Positions 11,207 to 21,300 of a stretch of DNA of 64,000 bases are shown in pieces. A program made the translations under genes and the position numbers. Origin of the DNA: Halocafeteria seosinensis (Eukaryota; Sar; Bigyra; Bicosoecida). Position 1 is the stretch's first letter; each line of letters opens with the position of its first letter. Under the pieces are notes generated by a model. It was not told the DNA's origin and did not search any database. It was given only the letters and a program-made list of their open reading frames with translations. The stretch is from positions 62,001 to 126,000 of the forward strand of contig LVLI01000141.1 of assembly GCA_001687465.1 (NCBI GenBank). Reading direction: 5' to 3'.

Positions 11207-12822
11207 CGCGCCACCTTACTGACTTTTGTAGCGAGTTTGAAACCGACGTTGAATCCCTTTCTGGCCCATCGTGTCAAAAAATTTATTTCGGGAGGTTCCC
11301 CTCCAAGACGAAGATGTATAATTTCGGCCGCGGTGTCAGCTACTTGGTTCCCATTGAATCGAAGTGTAGTCGCTCATCTCTGACTTATTTCTAGAGCCAA
11401 GTTCCTGAGAGAGTGGGGGTCTGACCCGTAAACGATACTCGAAATACTCTGTAGCGTCAACAGAGGTTGAAGAGATGTTTGATTTAAAGCAGCTAACGCT
11501 CATGTGGAACTTCTTGTACGATGAGTTTTTCAGTGTGGTGATGAACCAGGATCTCCAAAAACGAAACCTATCTCCATTTGAGAAAACTCTACTTCACGAT
11601 ACGTGCCAGTAGGCCTCGGAAAAGGATATTGGTCAATCATGCTCAGGCTGCATGTTCGGCAAATCCCGATCATGGGCTTAAGGTAGAAGACGGTAAGATT
11701 TGTCTTGGAAAAAACCGACGATCAGACGACCTTTTGGTACTTCTTCCTTCGTCGTACCCGGGCTGGAGGTTCAATAAGTTTGATTCTGTGGCAACTTCTA
11801 CTGTTGGCAAACAACTGAATAACTCTGATAAGTGAAGAATGGACGGACGCGTCGGCAACGGCGTGGAAGAACAAGGGCACGACGGTGAAAAACTCGCGAC
11901 ACATTTGGGAAGCGATGATGGCGTGGTGATCCTGAGCAAAGACGCGAGTACAATCACGGCGGATGCGGCGGACGAAACGTCAGATTAACCCGGGGACGGC
12001 AGCGAAGGACGTGACCTGTCCCAATTCTTCGATGAACCGGTGGGTGGCGGCCCGCTCGCTCATGTCGGCGCTCTCGTGGTTCTCGCGCAGCAGCCACACG
12101 TGCTCGTAACAAACCCCGGTGGGGACGGCTTGGACGTTGTTCGCTATCGTGGTGGATGTAAGCGATTGAAGGCTTAATTTGGTTGCAAGCAAGTACTTAT
12201 TATATTTCTCCTTTCGTGGAGCATAGTCAATAGTTTTCAAAGCGGCTAGCGTCCACTTCGAAGATTGAAGTCAATAGTCAAGTTTTGCACCTAAGTACTG
12301 TTGTTACTATTTTAGAAGAACAGCCACGAATAATGGACCCGTTGTTGCTGAATTACGGAAAGTACGAATCTATCGACTTTTCTGCCACTTGATGGATAGT
12401 GTACACTGTCAGCTGGTAGTGCACTCCAGTCGACAGTGTAGTGTACCTGCATCATAGTACATGTATTTCGCGATTCGGTATCGTCGCATACATGTAATTC
12501 CTTGAACGGACGAAACCACCCAAATCCCCTCTGTAACAAATTCTTGTAAGGAACGCTTCTCGTTTCCGGTGCCAACATACTACACCTCCCTGATGGAGGC
12601 GCTCGCGCGTCGCGTACGAGCATGCACACACATATGTGACAGATACCCCACCCCGGACTCCACGGCTGAATTCTTCACCCCCGGTTCAGGTTCAGGTTTG
12701 TGAAGTCACTTGAAACTCTCCGGTACAAAGGCACGCATTCCATAGATACTTGAGGCTCTCGAGTTTCTAAAGTGCGCATCTCTGTCTGTTGTGTAGTTTC
12801 TCAACGACGGTGTTTCTAGAAT
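11207..12822. other. Gene-poor region with possible phosphatase relic and palindrome
   Basis: No intact gene model fits these 1.6 kb. The segment around 11860-12150 is visibly more GC-rich than its surroundings. Its minus strand (12061-12099) reads VWLLRENHESADM, close to the GNHE block of PPP-family phosphatases but with Glu in place of Gly. The frame stops at 11980 and a second frame-shifted piece follows near 11722-11904. At 12401-12446 lies an imperfect palindrome. Frames at 11578 and 12312 have no ATG or no homology. The last ~180 bp should hold the promoter of the gene starting at 12823. Confidence 0.4.
11722..12120 (-). pseudogene. Possible decayed PPP-type phosphatase fragment
   Basis: The minus-strand read at 12120-12000 is GC-rich and resembles the PPP catalytic block LLRGNHES plus about 20 following residues. 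The invariant Gly before Asn-His-Glu is Glu, the frame terminates at 11980, and a piece resembling the next block (Phe-rich, ending in Val-His where PPP enzymes have His-Gly-Gly) is only found after a frame change near 11904. The upstream metal-binding blocks GDxHG and GDxVDRG are not found. This is a weak call from pattern memory; the match could be chance. Confidence 0.22.
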
Positions 12823-14760
12823 ATGCCGACTAAAATCCAGCGCTGTCAGCAGACAGTGGAGGAGTATCTGCAAACACTACAGCAGCATTCGAATGGTGCT
12901 GCGCTCACTGACGACACCCGACAAAACTATGACACCATCAAGCGGGTGATAGATGATGTAGAAGGTGCATTGGGTAATGAGATATCGAAACTGAGAAGTA
13001 AAGCGGCGGAAACAGATCCGGAGAAGCGCTTTTATGGAGAGAAAGCCATTGCAAAGATCCAAGAATTAGGGAAAGCGTATGACCAATTAGTCGAAAAGAC
13101 GGAACAAGCGAAGAATGAGATACTTCCCAAGTACCAGTCGCTTATCCAAGAAGAAGACAAGCGGAAACGCGAGGAGGAAGAAGCTGCAAAACGTAAAGAG
13201 GAGGAAGAGCGACGCCAGCGTGAAGAAGCGCTACGTCAGCAGCTCCAGCGCCAGGAAGAGGAAGCAAGAAGAAAAAAAGAAGAGGTAAGAAATCAGCTGT
13301 TTCAAAGAACGAGTTCTTCGTTGTCTCCTCATGCGTTTGTATCTGTTTGAAACTCGTACTTGACTGCCAGGATGAGAAACGAAAGCAGGAGCTATCTAGA
13401 ATTGCTGAAGAACAGAAGAGAAGGCAACAACAAGAGGTGCGTATTCAACAAATACAGGTGTGAGTACCTCATTGCGGTATCATCCTTAGCACAGGCGCAA
13501 AAGAAACAAGAAGAGGAGCGGCAACGCGAAGAGCGTAGACGTAAGGAGAAGGAGCATGAGGTGCAAGCAGCCAAGCAAAAGGCTGAACAAGAAGCTAAAT
13601 CGGTAAGCTAGCAATAGAAAAACTTGAGCACTGGGGCCTAAACGTTTATCATCAGTGACGCTGGTATGTTGCTGCAGGATTATGAAGCGCGGAAACGGAA
13701 GGCTGAGGAGCTGATGAACCGGCAGAAGACCTCCAGTGCGACGCACCAAGAGGTTGGCCAATGTTCTTCGTTGTCCTCAGTTGGTCGATTCCAATTTGGG
13801 CAAGTAAATGAAGTGATGTCTGCCGAGGAATACACTCAAGCGCTAAGTGTGGCCGGACAAAAAAAGTTCGTTATGGTAACCGATTGGTATGCGCCTTGGT
13901 GTGGGCCATGCCAGTTTATATCACAATCTGTGAGCGAATTTGCTGAGAGGTTCACTGAAGTGTTATTTCTCAAGGTTAATTGTGATAATCTGCCCCAACT
14001 GGCGTCGGCTTATCAAGTGAGATCGTTTCCAACATTTTTCGTGCATGTTCGCAACCAACTGCATGTAAGCTAATTCCTTCAAACAAAAAATGTTGCACCT
14101 AGTAAGATATCCCACAAACTCTGATCGTGTTCCTGTATCCAGAAAAAATTTTCCGGGGCAAACGCGAAACAACTATATGACGAAATAGCGGAAGCAGAAG
14201 GGGTTTTGGAAGAAAATCTCTTAGCTGAAGCTGTCCAAATGAGTTTACAAGAAGAGGAAAGTTCTAAGCATGGCGAGGGCGCGTCAGCATCGGGCTCCTC
14301 GACTGCACAAGAACATGTGACTCAACTGTGGCGGTCTGACGATAGTTTTGGTCAGCGTGTACGTACATCGCTGGAGGAACTCCGCAGCAAACTGTCAACC
14401 AAGACCTTCGAAGGCACAAGCGGATTGATGCTGAGATGTATTAACAATGTGTACGACAACCCTGCTGAGCCCAAATACCGGAAAATTAAAACCACTAACA
14501 AGGCCTTTGGAGAACGTTTAGCACCGTATCCTCCTGCTTTGGATGTTTTGAAATCTGTGGGGTTTGAGGAAAAAAGTGGACACATGTGCTTCAGGATGGA
14601 TCCCTCTACTGGGGAGAAGGAGCCTCTCTCAAGAGAAGACTTGTCTAGGCTAGATAAAGCCAAGAAATTGGTCAGTGCATATAACGAAGGATGTAAATCC
14701 GATCCTTTTGCTGTATTTGAGCAATTGACAGAGGAGGAGGACAATGAGCGGAGGAAATAG
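12823..14760 (+). CDS. Coiled-coil / thioredoxin / UIM / PUB domain protein
   Basis: Exons: 12823-13284, 13371-13436, 13495-13602, 13678-14064, 14143-14760. Order of parts: an N-terminal helical region (residues 1-105), a long Glu/Arg/Lys coiled coil (about 106-235), a thioredoxin domain with the intact WCGPC active site (13897-13911), a ubiquitin-interacting motif (14209-14256, LAEAVQMSLQEEE, matching LxxAxxxSxxE), and a C-terminal PUB domain (about 14340-14700, with VYDNPAEPKYRKIK and NKAFGERL). PUB domains bind the p97/VCP ATPase tail, UIMs bind ubiquitin, and a WCGPC thioredoxin should be redox-active. The likely role is a redox-competent cofactor of the p97/ubiquitin system in cytosol or nucleus (inference). 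I know proteins with thioredoxin plus PUB-like parts only loosely, and no named orthologue is assigned. It is convergent with the LRR gene, 274 bp away. Confidence 0.88.
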
Positions 14761-15034
14761 GAACGGATTGGAACCCAACGTTGTTTTACTTATCCCGTGA
14801 AGTACAGTCCACATGGGAAACTATGTGGTTCTAAGACAATTGCCTTGATTCGCGTTCGGAATGGCCCCTCGCCCGCAAGCGCTGCGGGGAAGTTTACAGC
14901 CGGACAGCTGATGACCGAAAGGTACGTGTAGCGTAGATGTTCCCTCCGTTTCACGGCACGATGTTGTAAATAAACTGACGGAAAATTATTTAAAGAGTGT
15001 TCTAGTGTCGAAGCTGTCCCTTGTGTTCAGTAAC

Positions 15035-16510
15035 TCAATTCTCTGTTGCACCACCCGTAGGAAATGAATTACGGCCTTCTGTATCATACTTGCAGAGGTT
15101 ACTTCCTTTTGCTCTGAGGATTTTCACGCCACTGAGGTGCTGCTTTGCTGCTGCTGTGATGGTGTCCTGCTTACAAGAGGAAACGTGCAATTCGACGAGA
15201 TTCGATAGGTGTTGAAACGCTGCATCTGTGATACCGCTTTGGTCACATCCGTCCATCTCTAGGCACCTCAGATTTGGCAGATGGGTAAACGCGCGATCGT
15301 CAATAGTGGGCTGGTTACAGGTCTTCATTTTCAGGAATTTGAGGGAGCCTCCCAGATATCTAAAACCATCTGAAGTTATCGTTGGCTGACAACAAGCGCT
15401 CATATCCAGTGAATGGATGCCGCGAAGATAAAACAAATGTTCATCTCCGAGTGTAGCTTGGTTACACCATCTCATGTCCAAATCTCTAATGCCCTCCAGA
15501 TGCCGGAAGGCTTCACCAGTAACGGTGATTTGATTACACCACCGCATGTTGAGACGCTCTACGCCCTTCAGATGTTCGAACGCTAGATCAGTGATCGACT
15601 GTTGGCTACACTCTCGCATATCTAAATCCTTAATTCCACTCAAGTGACTGAATGCCTCATCGGAAATTTCAGTTTGCTGGCAACGACTCATCCTCAAGGT
15701 GTGGATACCTCGCAAGTGCTGGAATGCGTTATCCGTGATGGTAAACTGGGAGCAGCCACTAATATCAAGCGACGTTACATTTCGGAGGTGAGAGAAAGCG
15801 TCATCAGTTATCGTAGTCTGCCAGCACCGCCTCATCCTGAGTTCTCTAATATTGCTCATATGTACAAACGCATTATCACTTATCGTTCTCTGATCGCAAG
15901 CGCTTATATCGAGGGCATATAGGTTAGATAAGTTACAGAAAGCTGAGTTACTTATACTGTCCTGTTTGCATCCGCTCAGCCATAGGTGTCGACATCCCTT
16001 TAGAGTCTGAATGGCTTCGTTCGTAATTCCTAATTGGGTACACCATCTCATATCCACCGTTTCCACATTTCCTAAGTGCTTGAATGCTGCATCTGTTAGA
16101 CTCGTGCACAAAGGGGAGAGTTTCACGAAGCTGACCCCCTGAAGGTATCTAATATCTGTATCTCCCAGGTCTTGCCCCTTGCAAAAGTGACAACCTTTAA
16201 AATTCGGGTACTTCTGAGTCCATTCCTTCATCTCGGTTCTCGAAGAGTGGATCAGAATTGTTCGGTTCCATGAGAGGGTATGAGGAAGCTCGCGAATTAC
16301 TGGCACTTCATGCTCTACTACTCTGCTCCATTCGTCGATTTGATTCTCATCAGTAGACTTGTTACCCTCCCCGACATGCGGCCGAGGAAGCGGCTCGCCG
16401 CGAAAGTCTGTTGGTTGCTTGTAATTCCGACTGTACCAATGTAAGAACGCAGTGAAGACCTCATGTCTCCTTGAGTGTTTTTGCTCTGCCTCTTGCTTAT
16501 GTTCCACCAT
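15035..16510 (-). CDS. Intronless Cys-type leucine-rich-repeat protein
   Basis: A single 491-codon exon. After a ~110-residue N-terminal region, about 14 tandem units of 24-25 residues fill the rest. The consensus is x-Q-x-T-I-T-D-x-A-F-x-H-L-x-G-I-x-x-L-D-M-x-x-C, a cysteine-containing LRR resembling the F-box/LRR (AMN1/FBXL) class. The N-terminus shows no clear F-box. Such repeats bind proteins; no function can be given. Successive units differ at many positions, so the array is old. The lack of any intron stands out, since most flanking genes have several. A TGACGTCA palindrome lies 22 bp upstream of the start codon. It could be a horizontally acquired or retro-derived gene. Confidence 0.85.
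   Translation of the reverse strand: MVEHKQEAEQKHSRRHEVFTAFLHWYSRNYKQPTDFRGEPLPRPHVGEGNKSTDENQIDEWSRVVEHEVPVIRELPHTLSWNRTILIHSSRTEMKEWTQKYPNFKGCHFCKGQDLGDTDIRYLQGVSFVKLSPLCTSLTDAAFKHLGNVETVDMRWCTQLGITNEAIQTLKGCRHLWLSGCKQDSISNSAFCNLSNLYALDISACDQRTISDNAFVHMSNIRELRMRRCWQTTITDDAFSHLRNVTSLDISGCSQFTITDNAFQHLRGIHTLRMSRCQQTEISDEAFSHLSGIKDLDMRECSQQSITDLAFEHLKGVERLNMRWCNQITVTGEAFRHLEGIRDLDMRWCNQATLGDEHLFYLRGIHSLDMSACCQPTITSDGFRYLGGSLKFLKMKTCNQPTIDDRAFTHLPNLRCLEMDGCDQSGITDAAFQHLSNLVELHVSSCKQDTITAAAKQHLSGVKILRAKGSNLCKYDTEGRNSFPTGGATEN
15080..16170 (-). repeat. Tandem 72-75 bp coding repeats (LRR units)
   Basis: About 14 in-frame units of 24-25 codons encode the LRR array of the intronless gene. Units are recognisable by the recurring Cys-x-Gln junction and the Ala-Phe-x-His-Leu core. 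Confidence 0.8.
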
Positions 16511-17082
16511 CGAGCTCGGAAGGCAGCTTGCTGACGTCAGGTGGCAGATCGCTTCCAGAACAAGTTCCGAAGACAGAATAGGTCAAATTGTTGCTGCCAA
16601 ATCAATCACTCTAGCTATTCATGCAAAATGACAGGACTGTGAGACAAGCAATCTTAACCAGGACAGACTAGTGATTGCTCTGCTGCACGACGCCCTTAAG
16701 GCGTATACCGGTAGCTTCCAGGTGGCCACCTACCTTCACAAACCCACTAATCTGCCACAGTGTTGCACGTCGCTGATTATGCGCTTCCAAACAAAGATTA
16801 ATCTCCCCCTGGGATGGAGAGCAGTAAGAAAGTCTTGCCCTTTCCACTAAGACGATGAACGATATGCAGACTGTTGTATGTACTGCTTCTCGAGACTCTC
16901 GACATTTACCTTGAAGCAGCTTCAACTTCAACTTCTTGGACAGAGTAATTAACTACTGTGTCGTCTAGCAATGTGGTCTTGTCGCTTCAGTCAGAGGTTA
17001 CTTTGTGGACGGCAGCTCAATATGATATTTCTTTTTTCACGTTTATGCTCAGTATCAGTTCTTCGCTAAGTGAGGGAACACA
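16511..17082. promoter_or_regulatory. Divergent spacer between LRR gene and CWC16-type gene
   Basis: This 572-bp spacer separates two start codons facing away from each other. It contains TGACGTCA at 16532-16539 close to the LRR start, and a repeated CTTCAACTTCAACTTC tract near 16919-16934 closer to the plus-strand gene. No coding segment is convincing. Confidence 0.5.
16531..16540. promoter_or_regulatory. CRE-like palindrome CTGACGTCAG
   Basis: An exact palindromic CRE/ATF-type bZIP site, 21 bp upstream of the LRR gene start. It shares flanking bases (GGCAGCT just upstream) with the copy at 25900-25909. Binding is inferred from sequence only. Confidence 0.45.
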
Positions 17083-18078
17083 ATGAGTTCGTTGGCGGCG
17101 GCGCAAGCCGATGGGTATTATTACCCTCCAGGATGGGACCCTAGCAAAGGGTCCCTCAACAAGTATAATAAGTCCCACCCATTACGTGAAAGGGCCAGGA
17201 AAATCGACCAGGGGATCATTATCGTTCGGTTCGAGATGCCGTATAACTCGTTCTGCGAAGGATGTGGACGACATATAGCCATGGGTGTCCGGTTCAACGC
17301 TGAAAAGAAGACTATTGACCATTATTTTACCACTCCCATCCTCGAATTTTCGATGAAATGTCCCTCGTGTGATCAAAGGATGATGATGAAAACCGATCCG
17401 AAGAATGCTGAGTACGTATGTGTCTCTGGTATTCGGAAGAAAGTGGAAACGTATGAAGCATCTTCGGCTGAAACTGTGGAATTGAAAGACAACGAGACAG
17501 CACAGAAACTAGAGAGTGATCCTTTATTTCGTTTGGAGTATAAAGAAAAGGACAAGGCAAAAGCGAGGTCCCGAGAAGCAGATATCGCCGACGCTATGGA
17601 AATGCAAAAGACGCTCAAGGATGATTTCGGAGCAAATTCTACGTTGCGTCGGCAAATGAGGCAGCGAAAACACCAGCTTCGGGAGGAGCAAGAGCAGGGC
17701 AAAAAGAGGGGGCTGGTAGTACCACTCGAACCAGCACAAGACCTGGACTACAAACAAGCGTCCTCGGTTCACTTTGCAAAGGACGATGAAGACCGGAGGT
17801 ATTCGAAAGCCGCCAAGAGGCAGCGCCAAAGGGTATTATCCCGTTCAATATTGCCCACGTCTACAGGGAAGCATGGGGAAAACCACCGAAAGTATGTGCG
17901 TGTGAGAGATTCTGCCACGCCTCCGTTGGCGACCAAGACCAGAAATCCTTCAGTAAAGCAGACGACATCCTCCGAAAAACAGGAAGAGGTGGAAAGAGCT
18001 CCCCCCGCTGAAGAAGATTCCCAATGTAGTCCCGCTCTCTCTGCCATCGCGGGTTACAGCAGTGAAAGTGACGCTTAA
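17083..18078 (+). CDS. Splicing factor YJU2B / CCDC130 (CWC16 family)
   Basis: An intronless 331-codon gene. CWC16 proteins join the spliceosome around the catalytic steps. The N-terminal half matches CCDC130/Saf4 rather than YJU2: YYPPGWDPSKGSLNKY, HPLRERARKIDQGI, RFEMPYNSFCEGC, GVRFNAEKK and the second Cys pair CPSC, giving a four-Cys zinc site. The block LESDPLFRLE followed by KDDFGANSTLRRQMR is also typical of the family. The C-terminal third is basic, Ser/Lys rich and disordered, with likely nuclear localisation signals. The absence of introns in a splicing factor gene within an intron-dense region is worth noting but not unusual. Confidence 0.94.
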   Translation: MSSLAAAQADGYYYPPGWDPSKGSLNKYNKSHPLRERARKIDQGIIIVRFEMPYNSFCEGCGRHIAMGVRFNAEKKTIDHYFTTPILEFSMKCPSCDQRMMMKTDPKNAEYVCVSGIRKKVETYEASSAETVELKDNETAQKLESDPLFRLEYKEKDKAKARSREADIADAMEMQKTLKDDFGANSTLRRQMRQRKHQLREEQEQGKKRGLVVPLEPAQDLDYKQASSVHFAKDDEDRRYSKAAKRQRQRVLSRSILPTSTGKHGENHRKYVRVRDSATPPLATKTRNPSVKQTTSSEKQEEVERAPPAEEDSQCSPALSAIAGYSSESDA

Positions 18079-18346
18079 GTTCCTCGAGTCAGTATTAATT
18101 TCCGGAGCTGCTGTTTGTCAAGGGAGCATATGTGCATTGGGCTGATGTTTGCGCCTACCAACTGTCTAGAGGGGTGGGCATCTCCGTAATAATCTACAAA
18201 ATGCCGGCTTGTGATGTGATAATACCTAGCAGTAGAAACTTGTTGGAGTGTATTGCTGGGGCTTCCGTGTGCGTTTAGCTTTGGACTGATTCGCCGCTAA
18301 ACAACATGTCGGGAAACAAAGCGTCGGAAGAAGGAGATTTCCCACC

Positions 18347-21300
18347 TTACTTGTACAATCTCTTGAGCATCTTTCCCGATGATTTATCACGAAAGAGTTG
18401 AGGATGCGCATGGCTTAGGAACGCAAGGCTAGTCCGAAGCTCATTGTCTGGTACCTGCTCTAGATTGACGGGTGGGAGCTTCGTGACACTCTTGGAGTTT
18501 GCACTTGCTCCTTTCTTCAACGTTCTTCTCTGCCTGTAGTTCTTTTTGGAGAGACTCCGCTCTTGGTCAGCTTCGTCAAAAGATGAAAGAGAGGATAGAG
18601 AGCGCTTGAGAGAAACGAACGAGGGGTTTTCTTCTGCTTCCTCATCTTCACTGTCTCGTTCCTTTGCCCGTTCTTCATACATGTGCAACGCCTCGAAGTA
18701 GGTCCCCTGGATGTTCCCAAGGAGTTTCTGTACAGGCGTGTCCGGGCCGTTTCCCGTTTTTGGCTTAACATTTTCCACAGTCTCGGTGGGTTCTACTCCT
18801 TCTCGCTTGGCTTCCGTAAATGCTGCATTCCGTCTTGCTTTTGTCCTTTCCTCCACGGTTTCATTCCAATAATCGTTTCCTAACTGTTTGGAACGCGATG
18901 TATCCGTCCTCTGGAACGCAACTGGTGCAGTATTACTCCTCGCCCCACCACCTGCCTCAGGCTTCTCAGCTGTCCTTGGCGGAGTGTACAACTTTTCCGG
19001 CGACGACTCTGTCGACTGGGATGAGGGAGATGTTGCTGAATGGATGTCAACTTGCGAAAAGTTGCCACCTTGGATTTCCAAGGGTGCTAATTGCTTCTGC
19101 TCTGAAGTCTGCTTTCTGGATCCTTCACGGTCTCGCTCTTCCTGGCGTTTTTCCTCTGTCTTCCTCATAGCGTCTAGAATGTCCCCAGGTTGGGACTCCA
19201 TACTCGCCCTACGTGACCTGGTAGCTTCAGCGTACTCTAAACTTTGTTGCAATTTCTCCATGTGCTCTTGGACGGAAGACCGACGACGACTGCGGCGTCC
19301 TTCCTCAGCGTGCTTGGTTTGACGGCCCTCCTCAGCGTGCTCGGTTTGACGGACGTACGGCTGGTCCTTGAAGGCAACATTTTCGGGAGGAAGAGGTTCG
19401 CCAGATTGCATAGCGGATTCTTCACTCGTATCGTAACCGTACGTCTTCCTTTCAGGCTTCTTGCGCACCACAACTCCTTGTAAGTCTGTGGGAATATATG
19501 TAGCACTTTTCAGAGCATCGCTGTAAGCTTCTGATTGCTTCTGGCGATGGCTTCGTTCACGGCCCTTTTGGCGAGCAGTCTCTCCATCCAAAGTAGACCT
19601 GGCTGTCCTGTGTGTACTCCCTTTCTCCGAGAAAGCGGCCCCCTCGCTTCGCTCGCCATCCCAGCCACGGAAGTAACGGTAAATATCGGGATGATCCCGA
19701 TTTGAACTCTTTGCCTCTTGTTCCTGAGCCCTTGCTTTCTCCTTTCTCTCATCCTCCTTAATTTGGCGATCAACTTCCACGTCGTACTTGTGAAAGAGGC
19801 GATCCCATTTATGCTGCAAGCGGTCCCTAAATGCCCGTTGCAGTGCAACCACTGCAGCCTCTAATTTTGAGCCTCCCGAGAGCCTGCTCAGTTCAATATA
19901 CACCTCGCGCTTGTTCATACGAGACCAAACATGAGGGCTAACAGTAGCTTTCAGGGACATAACCCTTGATTCCGTTTCGGACTCAAGTATGTTACGCTGG
20001 TACTCTGTGAGGTTATTCTGCGGATCTAGAGCATGTGCGAACTGACCAGCGAGACTTTTCTTCTTAACTTTGGAAGCGCTTGGCCCGGTCTTCTTTTGTT
20101 GCTCGAAATCAAACGTCGAAAGAGCACTTTTCTTCGACGGACTGTTTACCACGTTTTCATTATAAGACCGCTCAACCCTGTCGACGACATTCGAATTTCG
20201 TTTCTGGATCTCTTCAAGTAGCTCAGGCTCCCGCTTCGACAGTTCCCGCCGAAACCGAGGATACTCGTTGACCAGTTTGCCACCTGCACAAGCAAACATT
20301 AGTCACACAATACTAGATGCAATCTTACGACAGCAAAAGGGAACATACACTTCTTCAACCATTCTTGCTGTTGCATAGCCCCCAACTGTGTGCTCGCAAT
20401 ATTCATAAGCATCGCAAACGCAGCTGTCGTGCTAAAAGAAGCCCAGCTGCTATGTATCATAGTTGTTACACCACGACGCTCCAATTGAGACGCCATTCCC
20501 TCCCCCTCACTTTCTTGTTCGGGTGTCCGTGCAGTACCCTCTTGCGCAGATGTACCATCATCAGAAGATCCCGTCTTCGCAGTGGTGACTTTGGAGGCCG
20601 CATTTTTCTGGAGCGTGGCGTGTCCTGAAGCTGTGGAGCAAAGATGCACACGCCACATACCCGCGCTGCTCACTCGAGGTTGGGAGAACATGTTCTCTCT
20701 TCCAGTCATATTGAGGGATAATGAGCGGAACATGCTCGAATGAGCAACGGACTGATCAATTGAGGAGTTTCTACTTTTTCCCGAGGACATGTCCGCAGAC
20801 TGCTGGCTGTTTTTATGTTTCTGCTTTCTCAACTTTCGATTCAGCCATTTATTTTGCTTAGTTGAGGAATCATCAGCGATACGAACACGGCGACTAAGAA
20901 GCCCAAGCCTCTCAGTACTCTTTCCGTGTCCCCCGGCATCCTCTGTTTGGTTTTGACTGGTCCGTTGTTTCTTTCCCGAAAGCAGATCTGAAAAGAATTG
21001 TTGCTGTTCTAGGCCAAATACTTTAGCGACCCGCTCCGAAAGCATTTGACGCTTTCCAGCAACCTGCTTACCGTTTACTATTCCTTGGACACCAACGCCC
21101 GAAGATGACCGCAAGTTCTCCGGCAAATCGCAAACAGCTACGGCATCACTGGCGAAACCATCAGTGACTTTTCTTCGATAGCCGGCTTCATCGTCATCGT
21201 CACTGGAGCTTCTGGGAGAATGGCTGCCAGATTCAGCTCCCTCTCGAAACATAGATTTTAATTGCTTTAACTCCGAACGCTGCTTTTGTTTTTCTTGTTT

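Noticed and set aside
11578-11835. 85-codon plus-strand frame in the gene-poor region
   Set aside because: It starts from TTG, not ATG, and shows no homology or splice support.
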